Below, one piece after another: positions 46,628 to 55,089 of a stretch of 64,000 nucleotides of DNA. Position 1 is the first letter of the stretch. Each line of letters starts with the position of its first letter. The translations under genes were made by a program, and so were the position numbers. Source of the stretch: a virus. The notes below the pieces were generated by a model that was not told where the DNA came from, made no database searches, and saw nothing but the letters and a program-made list of their open reading frames with translations. The stretch spans positions 141,228-205,227 of IMG/VR virus record IMGVR_UViG_3300031576_000002; one strand, given 5' to 3'.

Positions 46628-48153
46628 TTGGGCACCTCCTTGTGGAGCATGTCTGCGGCTCTTACGCGCTTCTTGGCAATCTTGGCGTAGCTCTCATCCT
46701 GCTCGATGCCATAGTACCGGAAGCCTTCCAAGAGAGCTGCTACTCCAATCGAACCTGAACCTGCGAACGGATCGAGAACTTTACCGTTGGGCGGGGTAAT
46801 GAGGCGGCAAAGGTAACGGCAGAGCTTGATGCTCTTCACAGTCGGATGCCCGTTGACTTCTCCCGGGTCGAGCCCAAAGTTGCGATCCTTCTTGGAAGAC
46901 TTACTGCAATAGAAAAATCTCGATACTGTTGCTCCGGGGAAATCCAGTTGGCGCACCGCGCAAGAAGGAACGCAGGCAAATAGCGGAATAGCCTCATTAC
47001 CGCCTTCACCTGCGAAGGTCGTATCTGGCCCAGTCATTCGCTTGAGTTCACCAAAAATAATATCCTGCGATTCCCCTTTACTATTTTTTCGCACGGCCGT
47101 ACCAGTCTTCACTTTCATAGTTCCGACTTCCCGGCACAGAGGGTCGTGAGAAAGAACCAAATTTGCCGGCCACCTGCCCTTCGTAGAAAGCCGTTCTCCT
47201 ACAGGCTTAGCCTCTTCATACGAAGAGCCATGCCACGGCTTCCCTTTGCCCTTGCCTGACTTGAACCAGGACTCTGGGTACTCCGCTTTCCAGTCTGCTC
47301 GTACACGACAACCGTCGATGTTAAGACCGCCAACGCCGTGCTTGAGAACATTGGCAGCAATCGTGGGTTCGGAGATTGGCTTCTGGACCAGAATCCAGAA
47401 CTCTGCGGCAGGCTTTAACGCAGTTCCGTAACCCGCCCAAGGCTCTGCCTCTTCTGTACCAATAGATCGAATCTCTTCTTCACGGCTCTGAGACTTGGAA
47501 CCGGGACGTTTTGCAAAATCTTGACCGCCTGAACGTGCGTGCCGGATCTTTCCTACTACGTCTCCGAGTTTTGGGTAGACTTTTTCTGCCCAGGCAGGAA
47601 CTGCATCAAACTCCGCACAGATCCGCGCAAACCTTTCCGCAGTTGGAATTTGGGGGCATGGCGTATTCTCCCCAAGCCAGTGGTCTACTTGGCGAGGAGT
47701 GACGCCAGACGCTTTCGCTACTTCTTCCCGAGAGCCGAGGCCCTTCAACCAAGAAACTATTTCTTCCGCATCTACCCTACGCTTATCGATCTGTTTGGCG
47801 ATAGTAGAACTTTTCGGAAATCCGACTCCAAATAAATGTGTAACTATATCTTTCACTTGGAATCCTGACCATTCGATCGCCGTCATCGTCCAGTGCGACG
47901 TTCTCGGAATCGCCCAGACAAGCGCGTAGCCTCCAGGCTTCAAAACACGGTGGCACTCCCGTAGAATCTCGGTCAGCCAGCCAATCCACTGCTTTCGACC
48001 GCCTTTCGCAGAGTCCCACTTTGCGGGCAGGAACGAAATTCCTGCCGGCGGATCTGTGACGACGGAGTGGAAACGGTTATCGGGTAAACGCCGCAGAACT
48101 TCCAAGGCGTCTCCGTGAACTACCCGGTATCGACGTTTCGGTTTCTCAGCCAT
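46624..48153 (-). CDS. DNA methyltransferase (N6-adenine/N4-cytosine class)
   Basis: The 509-residue enzyme has the catalytic motif IV as TDPPAG (33-38), a DPPY variant, and motif I as LDPFAGSGS near residue 460, followed by YYGIEQDESY. This order (IV before I) is beta-class. An inserted region about 140-165 (EEVAKASGVTPRQVDHWLG) reads as a helix-turn-helix, and more target-recognition sequence follows to about 400. DPPAG is unusual at the last position. No restriction gene is adjacent, so it is an orphan methylase, probably protecting phage DNA. Confidence 0.9.
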   Translation of the reverse strand: MAEKPKRRYRVVHGDALEVLRRLPDNRFHSVVTDPPAGISFLPAKWDSAKGGRKQWIGWLTEILRECHRVLKPGGYALVWAIPRTSHWTMTAIEWSGFQVKDIVTHLFGVGFPKSSTIAKQIDKRRVDAEEIVSWLKGLGSREEVAKASGVTPRQVDHWLGENTPCPQIPTAERFARICAEFDAVPAWAEKVYPKLGDVVGKIRHARSGGQDFAKRPGSKSQSREEEIRSIGTEEAEPWAGYGTALKPAAEFWILVQKPISEPTIAANVLKHGVGGLNIDGCRVRADWKAEYPESWFKSGKGKGKPWHGSSYEEAKPVGERLSTKGRWPANLVLSHDPLCREVGTMKVKTGTAVRKNSKGESQDIIFGELKRMTGPDTTFAGEGGNEAIPLFACVPSCAVRQLDFPGATVSRFFYCSKSSKKDRNFGLDPGEVNGHPTVKSIKLCRYLCRLITPPNGKVLDPFAGSGSIGVAALLEGFRYYGIEQDESYAKIAKKRVRAADMLHKEVPK

Positions 48154-48181
48154 CTACCTGTACCTTTTCCCAGCAGCCCGC

Positions 48182-48463
48182 TCAACGTGGAAAAAGGCAG
48201 CGGCTCCGCAGCCAGCGCAGAACGGCGTGGTGCGCGTTTTCGGCTTCGCTTGCTGCAACGTAGTCCTCGTATACCTGGCAGTACGCATTGAAGTGGTAGA
48301 ACCCCGCTCTGACCCACCACTTACGAGCTGGATCGCTCGACACCCAAGTCGTCAGACTAACAGTAACTTGCAAGCCGTCATGCCAAAAATCATCTCGCCA
48401 CCCGAGCGGCGGGGACATTCCTTTCACCCCAGCAGGATGAATGATTTCAATTGGCCTGCTCAT
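48182..48463 (-). CDS. Hypothetical phage protein
   Basis: Ninety-three residues: LGWRDDFWHDGLQVTVSLTTWVSS, WWVRAGFYHFNAYCQVYEDYVA (two motifs). Beta-rich with a helical end. Promoter at 48492-48520 and a purine-rich leader. Confidence 0.7.
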   Translation of the reverse strand: MSRPIEIIHPAGVKGMSPPLGWRDDFWHDGLQVTVSLTTWVSSDPARKWWVRAGFYHFNAYCQVYEDYVAASEAENAHHAVLRWLRSRCLFPR

Positions 48464-48491
48464 GTTTTCCCCGCGGTGTCTTCCTCTGACT

Positions 48492-48520
48492 ACTATACCC
48501 AGACCAGAGTGAAATTTTAC
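48492..48520 (-). promoter_or_regulatory. Promoter of the GYGKAA/TATAGT class, variant spacing
   Basis: TATAGT at 48492-48497 with GTAAAA at 17 nt or GTGTAA at 19 nt. The leader has GAGGAAG. Confidence 0.6.
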
Positions 48521-48523
48521 ACG

Positions 48524-48838
48524 TCACGGCATGAGCGCCTTGTTCGCAGGATCCTCCCACGTCCTTCCTAACAATCCGGACAGGAGAGCCTCCGCTTTGA
48601 TTGCTTCGACCTGCTGGCGCATATTGCGCTCGATCTCGAATCGAACGCGGTAGTGTTTCTCGGCGTCTCTCAGATGAGAGGCCAACCGTTTGAGGCGTGG
48701 AATAGTTTTTTCCGCTTCGTCCCGAAACTTGACAAGGCTATCCCGTGCGGTCAGAGATTGAGGAATCCACTCCTTGATCTCTTCCGCCCGCTGCGCCAGC
48801 AGCTCTGCCATGTGCTCAAGCGACTCGCTCAGATTCAA
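48524..48838 (-). CDS. Helical coiled-coil protein
   Basis: The 104-residue protein is almost entirely charged helix (EAEKTIPRLKRLASHLRDAE, RFEIERNMRQQVEAIKAE). Probably a coiled coil; function unknown. Confidence 0.65.
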   Translation of the reverse strand: MNLSESLEHMAELLAQRAEEIKEWIPQSLTARDSLVKFRDEAEKTIPRLKRLASHLRDAEKHYRVRFEIERNMRQQVEAIKAEALLSGLLGRTWEDPANKALMP

Positions 48839-48839
48839 G

Positions 48840-49019
48840 TTACGCCTCCCGGTCTACCGTCTCCGTCCGGAGGTAGATCCAGGTTCCGTTCAAGTCGCAG
48901 TCCGTCCCCGCAGAAAGCATTTTGGTATAGCGCCGAACTTCCCCCGTCGTCGTACAGCGATAGACATACCACGTCTCCCGGATCATCCACACGAAAAGGA
49001 GAGGTAGGAGAAAGCGCAT
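48840..49019 (-). CDS. Small secreted or membrane protein
   Basis: Fifty-nine residues from ATG 49019 (AGGA upstream). MRFLLPLLFVWMIRETW is a short signal or anchor. The mature part has RCTTTGEVRRY and TDCDLNGTWIYLR with two Cys. It lies between two 3-nt gaps, which supports it. Confidence 0.7.
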   Translation of the reverse strand: MRFLLPLLFVWMIRETWYVYRCTTTGEVRRYTKMLSAGTDCDLNGTWIYLRTETVDREA

Positions 49020-49022
49020 GTA

Positions 49023-49262
49023 TTAGTTCCTGTGGGAGCTATCAATGCGGTCCAGCAGATTCTGGTACTTCGACTTCTTCTTGCCGCCTCTTTCGTCCCG
49101 TAGCGCTTGCACTCCGACTAGCGCTAAATCCTCCAGCAGTTGCTTGGGCAGCCTGCGCGTAAACTCCTCAACGGTAACTCCGTCGATGTAGTGAACGCCC
49201 TTCCTGACTTCTACTGCGTGCTCTTTCCCTGCAATCCTTACTTTCCCCTTCGCAGCTTTCAC
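49023..49262 (-). CDS. Small hypothetical protein
   Basis: GTG 49262 overlaps the previous stop by GTGA. 79 residues: HAVEVRKGVHYIDGVTVEEFTRRL and a basic C-terminal half. Unknown. Confidence 0.65.
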   Translation of the reverse strand: MKAAKGKVRIAGKEHAVEVRKGVHYIDGVTVEEFTRRLPKQLLEDLALVGVQALRDERGGKKKSKYQNLLDRIDSSHRN

Positions 49263-49759
49263 GGCTTATGATCCAGTGCTGCGTGGACAACGCGAAAGGA
49301 TCCCCCGCAGAGTTGGCAATCCCCTGGAGCACCAGGATGTTTCTCCGCGTGCATTGTGACCAGCGCCGAGAACAGGACTTCGAGCAGTCCGCGCTCGACC
49401 GTGACCAGCGCGGGATCGCGGACGGAGAGGGCGCGGATCGCGGCGGCAAGCGTCTCGGGATGCACCCGCTTATTCTGGCGTTCGGTTCGCCCGGCAGAAT
49501 CGCAAATCCTCGCCGCCTCTGCGAGCGCCGCCTCGCGGGCGCGCTGGACGATGGCCGCGACGTGCGCGCATCGGTCTGCGGTATGTGGAGTACCATCGCC
49601 TTCATCCCAGATCCAATCACCCTCGCGCGGCATCCACCAGAGATTCCGAATGCAGACCGGACACGGCCTGCAATCCTTGACCATGTAGCGATCGGATACT
49701 GCGCACGGAGATGCCGGGATCACGATTTTGTTTCCGCGCATGTATGGCTCGTAGCTCAC
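49259..49759 (-). CDS. Zinc-binding helical protein
   Basis: The 166-residue protein has CRPCPVCIRN near the start, an Ala/Arg-rich helix, and DCQLCGGSF near the end. Two CxxC sites. No family name. Confidence 0.65.
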   Translation of the reverse strand: MSYEPYMRGNKIVIPASPCAVSDRYMVKDCRPCPVCIRNLWWMPREGDWIWDEGDGTPHTADRCAHVAAIVQRAREAALAEAARICDSAGRTERQNKRVHPETLAAAIRALSVRDPALVTVERGLLEVLFSALVTMHAEKHPGAPGDCQLCGGSFRVVHAALDHKP

Positions 49760-49995
49760 GACTCACCTCCCAGCTCTTCCCATAGAGGGGCTGCGTAGCA
49801 GACCGAACCCCCTTCGCCATCCTCGGTGGCAGCATCGTGGATCCACTCCACATCATGCTCCGATTCGTATCGGATCGCTTCGAGTTCGGTAGCGCAGTTT
49901 CGCTTGCACACTAGCTGCGCAGCTTCCAGCATCCCGTCGCGCTTGCCTTTCCGGTAGGTGTAGTTACACGCCTCTTTGCAGTCGGCCACGTTCAC
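49756..49995 (-). CDS. Small phage protein
   Basis: Seventy-nine residues: EACNYTYRKGKRDGMLEAAQLVC, LWEELGG at the end. The pattern (Y..G..dGm.eAa..vC) recurs at 49992-50282, so the two are related. Confidence 0.7.
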   Translation of the reverse strand: MNVADCKEACNYTYRKGKRDGMLEAAQLVCKRNCATELEAIRYESEHDVEWIHDAATEDGEGGSVCYAAPLWEELGGES

Positions 49996-50282
49996 GGCTC
50001 CCCTCGCAGCACGTCATGGATCCGAGCAGCGTCGCAGTCCGCCTGTTCCGGGTGATACCAGTCACCGTCGAGGACTTCGAGAGGGTGTTCCTCTCGGCAC
50101 CACTCGCACACCATCTTAGCCGCCGCGCGCATGCCATCGCGGTGGGCGTCGGCGTTCGCAGCCCACGCCTCGCGGAGCTGCGCGCAGAGCCAGCGGGTCT
50201 CATCGCCGTACTCGCAAACGCTGGTAAACAGGTCGTCGTCCAGCCCTGCCTCAATCCTGAACAGCTTTTCCTCGTTGGTCAT
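49992..50282 (-). CDS. Small phage protein related to 49756-49995
   Basis: ATG 50282 follows GAGGAGGG. Ninety-six residues: LREAWAANADAHRDGMRAAAKMVC, EWCREEH. The HRDGMraAAkmvC segment repeats that of the next gene. Probable short duplicate family. Confidence 0.7.
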   Translation of the reverse strand: MTNEEKLFRIEAGLDDDLFTSVCEYGDETRWLCAQLREAWAANADAHRDGMRAAAKMVCEWCREEHPLEVLDGDWYHPEQADCDAARIHDVLRGEP

Positions 50283-50629
50283 GGTGCGTCCCTCCTCGAC
50301 TCTCCGAATTTCATCGTGCGCCTTCGCGCCCACCACCACGGGGCCTGCTCCCATCCGGTCGGACGCTCGAAAACCGAGGTCCCGTTCCCGTGCTCGTTCG
50401 CAGCCCCGAGCCACCCACGTACAGCGCGGAACCGAACGCCGGCCCGGATCGGTGGACCCCGTACCCAGTGCCGATGCCGGTGGCAGAGCACGATCTGCTG
50501 GCCTTGATTTGAATCCCCGGTCAATGAGTCGAACGCGAGCAGGCACGCACTAGCCGACGCCCAGCGGCCCGAGCAGCGCTTGCCGGCGCGCGTGATGGCG
50601 ATGCAGCGGGCGTGGCGGTAGTCGGTCAT
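50279..50629 (-). CDS. Arg-rich hypothetical protein
   Basis: The 116-residue protein has RCIAITRAGKRCSGRW and LCHRHRHW, the typical CxxH/C pattern of small zinc modules, then Arg/Trp-rich sequence. Unknown. Confidence 0.6.
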   Translation of the reverse strand: MTDYRHARCIAITRAGKRCSGRWASASACLLAFDSLTGDSNQGQQIVLCHRHRHWVRGPPIRAGVRFRAVRGWLGAANEHGNGTSVFERPTGWEQAPWWWARRRTMKFGESRRDAP

Positions 50630-50724
50630 TGCTTCCTCGCGATCCGGTAGAGCCCGACCAAAATGTCAAACCCCTGCGCACACGCGATCCCCAGCACGAA
50701 CCCGCTGACCATATCGTCGGTCAT
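50626..50724 (-). CDS. Small membrane peptide
   Basis: ATG 50724 gives 32 residues: DDMVSGFVLGIACAQGFDILVGLYRIARKQ, one hydrophobic segment with a basic end. It overlaps both neighbours by 4 nt. Confidence 0.5.
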   Translation of the reverse strand: MTDDMVSGFVLGIACAQGFDILVGLYRIARKQ

Positions 50725-50978
50725 CTCTTCCCCCTCACGCGCACGGCGGCAGCGACCACCGGCACGGCAGATCGGCCACCGTCCGCCGCCCATTCTGCGG
50801 CATGGCAAAGCGGGACGCGCATTGCCTCCACCGCATCCAGCAGCGCGGTTACCCCGCTGCGCTCGCGGCAGCGCGCCCGGGTGTGGGGGGATCCGTGCTC
50901 TTCACGCGCTGACTGCTTGACGCTGGCCTTGTCTGCCGAAACGATCAACCAGCATCCACAACCCACGCAGCGGATCAT
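50721..50978 (-). CDS. Hypothetical Cys protein
   Basis: Eighty-five residues, IRCVGCGCWLIVSAD at the N-terminus; Arg-rich. Unknown. Confidence 0.6.
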   Translation of the reverse strand: MIRCVGCGCWLIVSADKASVKQSAREEHGSPHTRARCRERSGVTALLDAVEAMRVPLCHAAEWAADGGRSAVPVVAAAVRVRGKR

Positions 50979-51187
50979 GGCTTTCCCTCCCGAGACCGCG
51001 CAGCGGATTCGCGGATCCGCGCCTCGTGCGCAGCCTCGTGGCGGAGCAGGTCCTCAGTCGGAGCACCGTCTGCGAGCATCCGGAGCGTTTGCCCGACCTT
51101 CTCCGTGCACGGCTTGCAGATCACCAGGCTCGGCGGGGCGGGCGGCACGCCGCACCCATTGGCGCACGACTTGAGCGGCTTTCTCAT
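50975..51187 (-). CDS. Small Cys-rich protein
   Basis: ATG 51187 gives 70 residues: SCANGCGVPPAPPSLVICKPC then a charged helix. Two Cys pairs, probable zinc site. Confidence 0.65.
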   Translation of the reverse strand: MRKPLKSCANGCGVPPAPPSLVICKPCTEKVGQTLRMLADGAPTEDLLRHEAAHEARIRESAARSREGKP

Positions 51188-51747
51188 CACGGCTTCCACT
51201 CCAGGGCGCGGATGCGTGCCGCCACCTCTTGGACTACCAGGATCGGGTTCCGTCCCTCTGTCTCGACCTTTTCACTATCGGACGCTGCCAGCTCGCGCGC
51301 CTTGTCGAACCCGCGGCGCTCGGCGGTATCCACTTCGGCTTTCAGCTTCCGCACGCGATCGACAATGCTCGGGCTGCATTTCGATCCGTGCGCGCCACAC
51401 TCACCGACTACGGCCTCCAAATCCACCTGCAACCGCTCGTAAGCGTCGGCCAGGTATTCGAGCGCCTTGGAGTTCTGCGCCATCTCCTGCACGCCCGCGA
51501 TCAGCGCGGGGAGCGCGTTGACGGCGGCCAGGATCAGGTCGCAATCCTCGTCCGCCAATTCCGGGCAATGATCGGACTCGTCGGAGTTGCAACCCGCGCA
51601 CGCTACGGACTTATCATCCGTGCGAATCACGAAGACCACGCCACACGAAACGTCATCTTCGCGGGAAAACCTCCACTCGCCCGGAGTCGCCTTCGCACGC
51701 AACTCTTCGAGCCGGTCGCACAGTTCCAGCAGGTCGGCGGCGGTCAT
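51187..51747 (-). CDS. Ea22-like phage protein
   Basis: ATG 51747 gives 186 residues. LLELCDRLEELRAKATPGEW is the hallmark ATPGxW opening of ead/Ea22-like proteins. ACAGCNSDESDHC and a long helical middle follow. Phage accessory protein, role unclear. Confidence 0.75.
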   Translation of the reverse strand: MTAADLLELCDRLEELRAKATPGEWRFSREDDVSCGVVFVIRTDDKSVACAGCNSDESDHCPELADEDCDLILAAVNALPALIAGVQEMAQNSKALEYLADAYERLQVDLEAVVGECGAHGSKCSPSIVDRVRKLKAEVDTAERRGFDKARELAASDSEKVETEGRNPILVVQEVAARIRALEWKP

Positions 51748-51953
51748 GGCTGCACCTCCCTCGATGTCCACAACGCAAACTCCTCGCGTCCAGCGCGGCC
51801 CCGGAACTCGGCAGCGGCTACTATGAGCGCATTTGCTGCGGCACTCTTTTCGACCGTACTTCCGAATTCCGGAAGCTTTCCCACACTCTGCTCACAGTAG
51901 TACGCGCACTCGTGGAAAGCGGCGATCCGGGCCTTCTTGGTGTCCGTGCTCAT
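51744..51953 (-). CDS. Small hypothetical protein
   Basis: ATG 51953 gives 69 residues: ARIAAFHECAYYCEQSVG and an Ala-rich helix. The frame is open upstream to 52169 without a credible start (a basic run from 52022 is possible). Confidence 0.6.
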   Translation of the reverse strand: MSTDTKKARIAAFHECAYYCEQSVGKLPEFGSTVEKSAAANALIVAAAEFRGRAGREEFALWTSREVQP

Positions 51954-52023
51954 CGCTTCCCCCTCACGCGCGCGCTTCTTCCGATCGGAACTTCTGCGAT
52001 GCTTGCGCCGCAACCTGAACATT

Positions 52024-52320
52024 TCATCGCTTCTCTCCATCCAGCACGACGGTACGGCCACGATTAGAACGAAGCCAGTTACGAATCGTGTGGGGATTCC
52101 ATCCGGTCTGCTGTGCAATCTGCTTTTGATTGAGACCTTGCTTGAGCAGTTTACGGAGCCGCTTCGCATCGATCACCTTGCGCCTGCCTCTCAGCGGAAC
52201 TTTGACGCCCAGTTCCTCCAAGCGTTCTCGCACTTCGTAGTTAGGAATGCCGGCGATTGTTGCGATCCTGAGAATCGACAATCCCCGCTTGCGCAGGTCG
52301 AGAAGTTCCGCATCATTCAT
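52024..52320 (-). CDS. Double helix-turn-helix protein
   Basis: ATG 52320 gives 98 residues. ILRIATIAGIPNYEVRERLEEL and LNQKQIAQQTGWNPHTIRNWL are two HTH segments. It is the paralogue of 44772-45038; both pair an N-terminal unusual HTH with a Hin-type C-terminal HTH. Likely DNA-binding. Confidence 0.8.
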   Translation of the reverse strand: MNDAELLDLRKRGLSILRIATIAGIPNYEVRERLEELGVKVPLRGRRKVIDAKRLRKLLKQGLNQKQIAQQTGWNPHTIRNWLRSNRGRTVVLDGEKR

Positions 52321-52546
52321 GTTCTGCTTTCCGTGCCGTCCCGCGTAGTTCAGGCCGATACCACAGGCCGTCTTCGCTAAGACCAACTTGCAAGTCCTCA
52401 CCACATTTCGAGCAAAACGTCTGCTGGCCTACAGTCCAAGAAGGTCCAACTCCTTGACACCGCTCTTCAGCAGTAAATCCAACTAGAAACACTCCTGCCC
52501 CGCACTGAGGACAAGTAAGCATTGCAACTTCTTCGGCATCGTCCAC
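52313..52546 (-). CDS. Small zinc-ribbon protein, leaderless GTG gene
   Basis: GTG 52546 starts 6 nt after TATAGT. The alternative ATG 52522 would leave out DDAEEVA. 77 residues: LTCPQCGAG and FCSKCGEDL form a rubredoxin-like ribbon. Overlaps the next gene by 8 nt. Confidence 0.75.
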   Translation of the reverse strand: MDDAEEVAMLTCPQCGAGVFLVGFTAEERCQGVGPSWTVGQQTFCSKCGEDLQVGLSEDGLWYRPELRGTARKAEHE

Positions 52547-52552
52547 ACTAGA

Positions 52553-52581
52553 ACTATACACCGGAGACTCCAAGATTCCAC
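52553..52581 (-). promoter_or_regulatory. Leaderless promoter, GYGKAA/TATAGT class
   Basis: GTGGAA, 17 nt, TATAGT, 6 nt, GTG 52546. Confidence 0.8.
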
Positions 52582-52594
52582 ACGGCCTCCCGGT

Positions 52595-52828
52595 TCATCG
52601 GCGGCCTTTGTTTGCTGCCACTTCTGCCATCAAAATGTCCGCGGCGATAATTCCGGTCATGGACGCAACGCTCAGCACTTGCATGGCGGCAGAGTTGACT
52701 CCTGCTCGGTGGCTCTCTGCTTTGAGCTTCTGCTCGAACTTGCTCAGACACTCGCTGGTGTTATTCAGTTGCTCGGACTTATCGAGCAGCGCATTCCCAG
52801 GCGACGCTTTCTTACTTGGCCTTTTCAC
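52595..52828 (-). CDS. Helical membrane or coiled protein
   Basis: GTG 52828 follows GGAGGAAG. 77 residues: a charged helix then MQVLSVASMTGIIAADILMAE, moderately hydrophobic. Unknown. Confidence 0.65.
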   Translation of the reverse strand: MKRPSKKASPGNALLDKSEQLNNTSECLSKFEQKLKAESHRAGVNSAAMQVLSVASMTGIIAADILMAEVAANKGRR

Positions 52829-53267
52829 CGTCTTCCTCCGCAGAGCACGTATGAAAATAGGAAGAGCTTGGATCGCCTTGCGCCGTGGTATCACGCAGGG
52901 CTCCGCACTTGGGACACGGCTGCCAAGCTCCGAGGCTGAGGGGGAGCGTGACAGGCTGAAAGTATCTATCGCGCTCGTCCAGCAACTTTGAAACTATGCC
53001 GGCGACACGCCTGGGCATATCTTCGTCTATGAGCATGTTAGGAATCACAGCTTTCGCAAGCTCAACCCAGGCCCCTCTGCGCTCTGCCTGCGGGTCGGGA
53101 TAGACGTACAATGGAAGGTTGGTAGGAATAGCCAAGGTGAAATTGACGAACATCGTGCATGCACATTTGAGCGTTCCGCCTCCTTGGCAGGCCGTGGAGG
53201 TTGCATGAGCAGAACGCGGATGCTGGCAGCTTGCACAAAGGTCTTCACTCGTCATCGTAATGTCCAT
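52812..53267 (-). CDS. Protein with CxCGH-type metal module
   Basis: The 151-residue protein opens with CASCQHPRSAHATSTAC then LKCACTMFVNF, the same C..C.H...H...C....C.C..F module as the two inserts in the DHH protein at 25915-27312. A Pro/Tyr-rich middle and a second CPKCGALR...HTC site follow. Probably a zinc adaptor; function unknown. Confidence 0.75.
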   Translation of the reverse strand: MDITMTSEDLCASCQHPRSAHATSTACQGGGTLKCACTMFVNFTLAIPTNLPLYVYPDPQAERRGAWVELAKAVIPNMLIDEDMPRRVAGIVSKLLDERDRYFQPVTLPLSLGAWQPCPKCGALRDTTAQGDPSSSYFHTCSAEEDGEKAK

Positions 53268-53270
53268 GCT

Positions 53271-53756
53271 CTAAACCCCTTCCGTGTGAATAGAACCGTC
53301 CGCTTGAAACCGATGCTTCCTTCTACGATCGCCTACGCGGGACTCTGCCGCCGTCCAGTGCGCGGGACGAGGAAGTATGATCGTCTGCCGTGCTTCGTCC
53401 ACTCGGCATCGTGCAAACAGCTCCGCTAGCTCTGGCGTACTTGCTTCCGCGATAATCGTGTGGGGCTTCGACCAGGGCGTGGACTGGACAATGTAAGAAG
53501 TCCCGGCCTCGGACTCCTGCGCGTTCACACTCCACTTCTCTTCGCCACAGCCCTTGTTATTGCGAAGGTCGAGGGTGTAGCGATAGAGTCGAAAATCCTC
53601 GATCCGAACTGCATCCACCTGTACTTCCTGCCCGACTCCGCCCAACTTCTCGGCTAGCAGTGCAGCATCCTCTCGCCGGGAAAAGAAAACCTCGAAGTCA
53701 CTCGCCGTCCCTCCAACTCGAAATACGATGCTCCCTTTCTTCTCAACCGGTGCCAT
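53271..53756 (-). CDS. Hypothetical phage protein
   Basis: The 161-residue protein has repeated beta strands (GSIVFRVGGTASDFEVFF, LYRYTLDLRNNKGCGEEKW) and a basic, Arg-rich end. It overlaps 53743-53985 by 14 nt. No family recognised. Confidence 0.65.
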   Translation of the reverse strand: MAPVEKKGSIVFRVGGTASDFEVFFSRREDAALLAEKLGGVGQEVQVDAVRIEDFRLYRYTLDLRNNKGCGEEKWSVNAQESEAGTSYIVQSTPWSKPHTIIAEASTPELAELFARCRVDEARQTIILPRPAHWTAAESRVGDRRRKHRFQADGSIHTEGV

Positions 53757-53985
53757 GGGCCTTCTCCTCTTCGCTCAGGACTTCCTGAACTCTGCGCAGC
53801 GCGGCCACAGTCCAGTACGCAAGCCCCTCCGCCGGGCGCAAGGCGTCAAGAACTTGCTGGCTGTACTTGGTCTCGTCCAGTCCATTCAGCAGTCGCGCCA
53901 GATTGTCGAATGTCAGTATCAACCGCAGCAGCGTCTCTTGGTCGATTTTCAACTCGTTGTTCAAGAGCCCCTCCTCCGACGACAT
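53743..53985 (-). CDS. Helical protein
   Basis: ATG 53985 gives 80 residues; the longer start at 54006 is possible. LLNNELKIDQETLLRLILTFDNL is helical. It overlaps the preceding gene's out-of-family tail by about 140 nt. Confidence 0.65.
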   Translation of the reverse strand: MSSEEGLLNNELKIDQETLLRLILTFDNLARLLNGLDETKYSQQVLDALRPAEGLAYWTVAALRRVQEVLSEEEKAHGTG

Positions 53986-54826
53986 ACGATTTATCCACGA
54001 ACCCATCTTTGCCAGCTAGATGCGCGCTCCACCAGAATACTCCCGTAGCCCGCTGCTTGAAGTGCCCACGCCGCCAATGCTTGCGCGGACTGTCATGCGG
54101 TCGCCTGCTATCCGTATGGATGCTCTCCCGCAGGCTCGCGTCGAGGTGCAAAATGTGATAGCCGAGCAGCGGCGCCTTTCCCGCCTTGGCGCGCTTCTTC
54201 TGGACTTTCGGGGGGCACTCTCCCTTCTTCCAGGTCACTCCGCTTCGTAGGTTGACTAGCTTGAGAAAGCCCGCGGTCGAAGATGCGAACTCGCATAGAC
54301 ATACTTCCTGCAATTTCTGAAAAGGCATTTCCAGAACTTCGGTAGTGCCATTTTCATACACCATCAGCTTGCTTGCCGTCGAATTCGCGTCTGGAAGCCC
54401 AATCTCGAAGTCGCCATGTTCAGGACTGTAGTGAATCAGCACCACATCGCCGAGAAACCCTTTGGCTTGCTCGATCTCGACCCAAAAGAAAGATGCGACT
54501 GTTCCCGGCTCGATCTCGCGGAGCATCATGCAAGAGCGCCCAATCGGCTGCATCTCAGACTTCGCATCGATCTGCTTCCGCGTCTCGTCCAGGTGGTAGT
54601 CGCGCAGCGTTCCCAGGTCCACCCACACCTGCGGGTAGGGAAGTCTTGTGAGCGTGGGATCGGTTGGTACATTGAACGCCGCCCACACCAGCGTAGGATC
54701 CTCGGCTTTGAAAACAGGTACTGGCTTGTTCAGGCTGAAGTCTCTGTCCCAGACCAGGTTCCTGCCGTCCTTCACGGGAAGATCCTTTGCGCGCTTCAAG
54801 ACTGCGATCAGATCGTCTACGAACAT
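53846..54826 (-). CDS. Conserved phage protein with HWRRGH motif
   Basis: The 326-residue protein has PQVWVDLGTLRDYHLDETR, MMLREIEPGTVASFFWVE, and PRKHWRRGHFKQRATG then GKDGFVDKSYVV. The HWRRGHf motif is one I recall from many phages, where the protein usually ends shortly after the K-S-Y. Here 45 further residues overlap the next gene. An indel near 53970 could explain that. Function unknown. Confidence 0.7.
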   Translation of the reverse strand: MFVDDLIAVLKRAKDLPVKDGRNLVWDRDFSLNKPVPVFKAEDPTLVWAAFNVPTDPTLTRLPYPQVWVDLGTLRDYHLDETRKQIDAKSEMQPIGRSCMMLREIEPGTVASFFWVEIEQAKGFLGDVVLIHYSPEHGDFEIGLPDANSTASKLMVYENGTTEVLEMPFQKLQEVCLCEFASSTAGFLKLVNLRSGVTWKKGECPPKVQKKRAKAGKAPLLGYHILHLDASLRESIHTDSRRPHDSPRKHWRRGHFKQRATGVFWWSAHLAGKDGFVDKSYVVGGGALEQRVENRPRDAAAVDTDIRQSGATAEWTGRDQVQPASS

Positions 54827-55083
54827 TACCTGCCCTTAAGACTGGAAACTTGATCCATCAAGTAGATTTGATCCTGCGCCAGGTTCTCAAAATTCTGATT
54901 CGTCTTGTCCAGCTCTTGCAGCAAGACTTTCGCGTTCCCTTGCTGCACGCTGATGATCTGCTCGGCCAACTTGGCCGGTCCGGCGTACTCCCGTAGAAGC
55001 TCGATCTCTTCCCTCTGCGTCTTGACTACGTGCAGCAGAAAGAGCACCAGGACCACCCCTAGGAATGTCGTCAGGCGTCGCAC
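54826..55083 (-). CDS. Membrane-anchored coiled-coil protein (i-spanin-like), leaderless gene
   Basis: GTG 55083 starts 6 nt after TATAGT; a TTG at 55098 inside the promoter is rejected. The 85-residue protein has an N-terminal membrane helix (FLGVVLVLFLLHVV) and a long coiled coil (REEIELLREYAGPAKLAE). This is the layout of Rz-type inner-membrane spanins, but no partner lipoprotein is adjacent, so this is only a possibility. Confidence 0.7.
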   Translation of the reverse strand: MRRLTTFLGVVLVLFLLHVVKTQREEIELLREYAGPAKLAEQIISVQQGNAKVLLQELDKTNQNFENLAQDQIYLMDQVSSLKGR

Positions 55084-55089
55084 ACGTAC

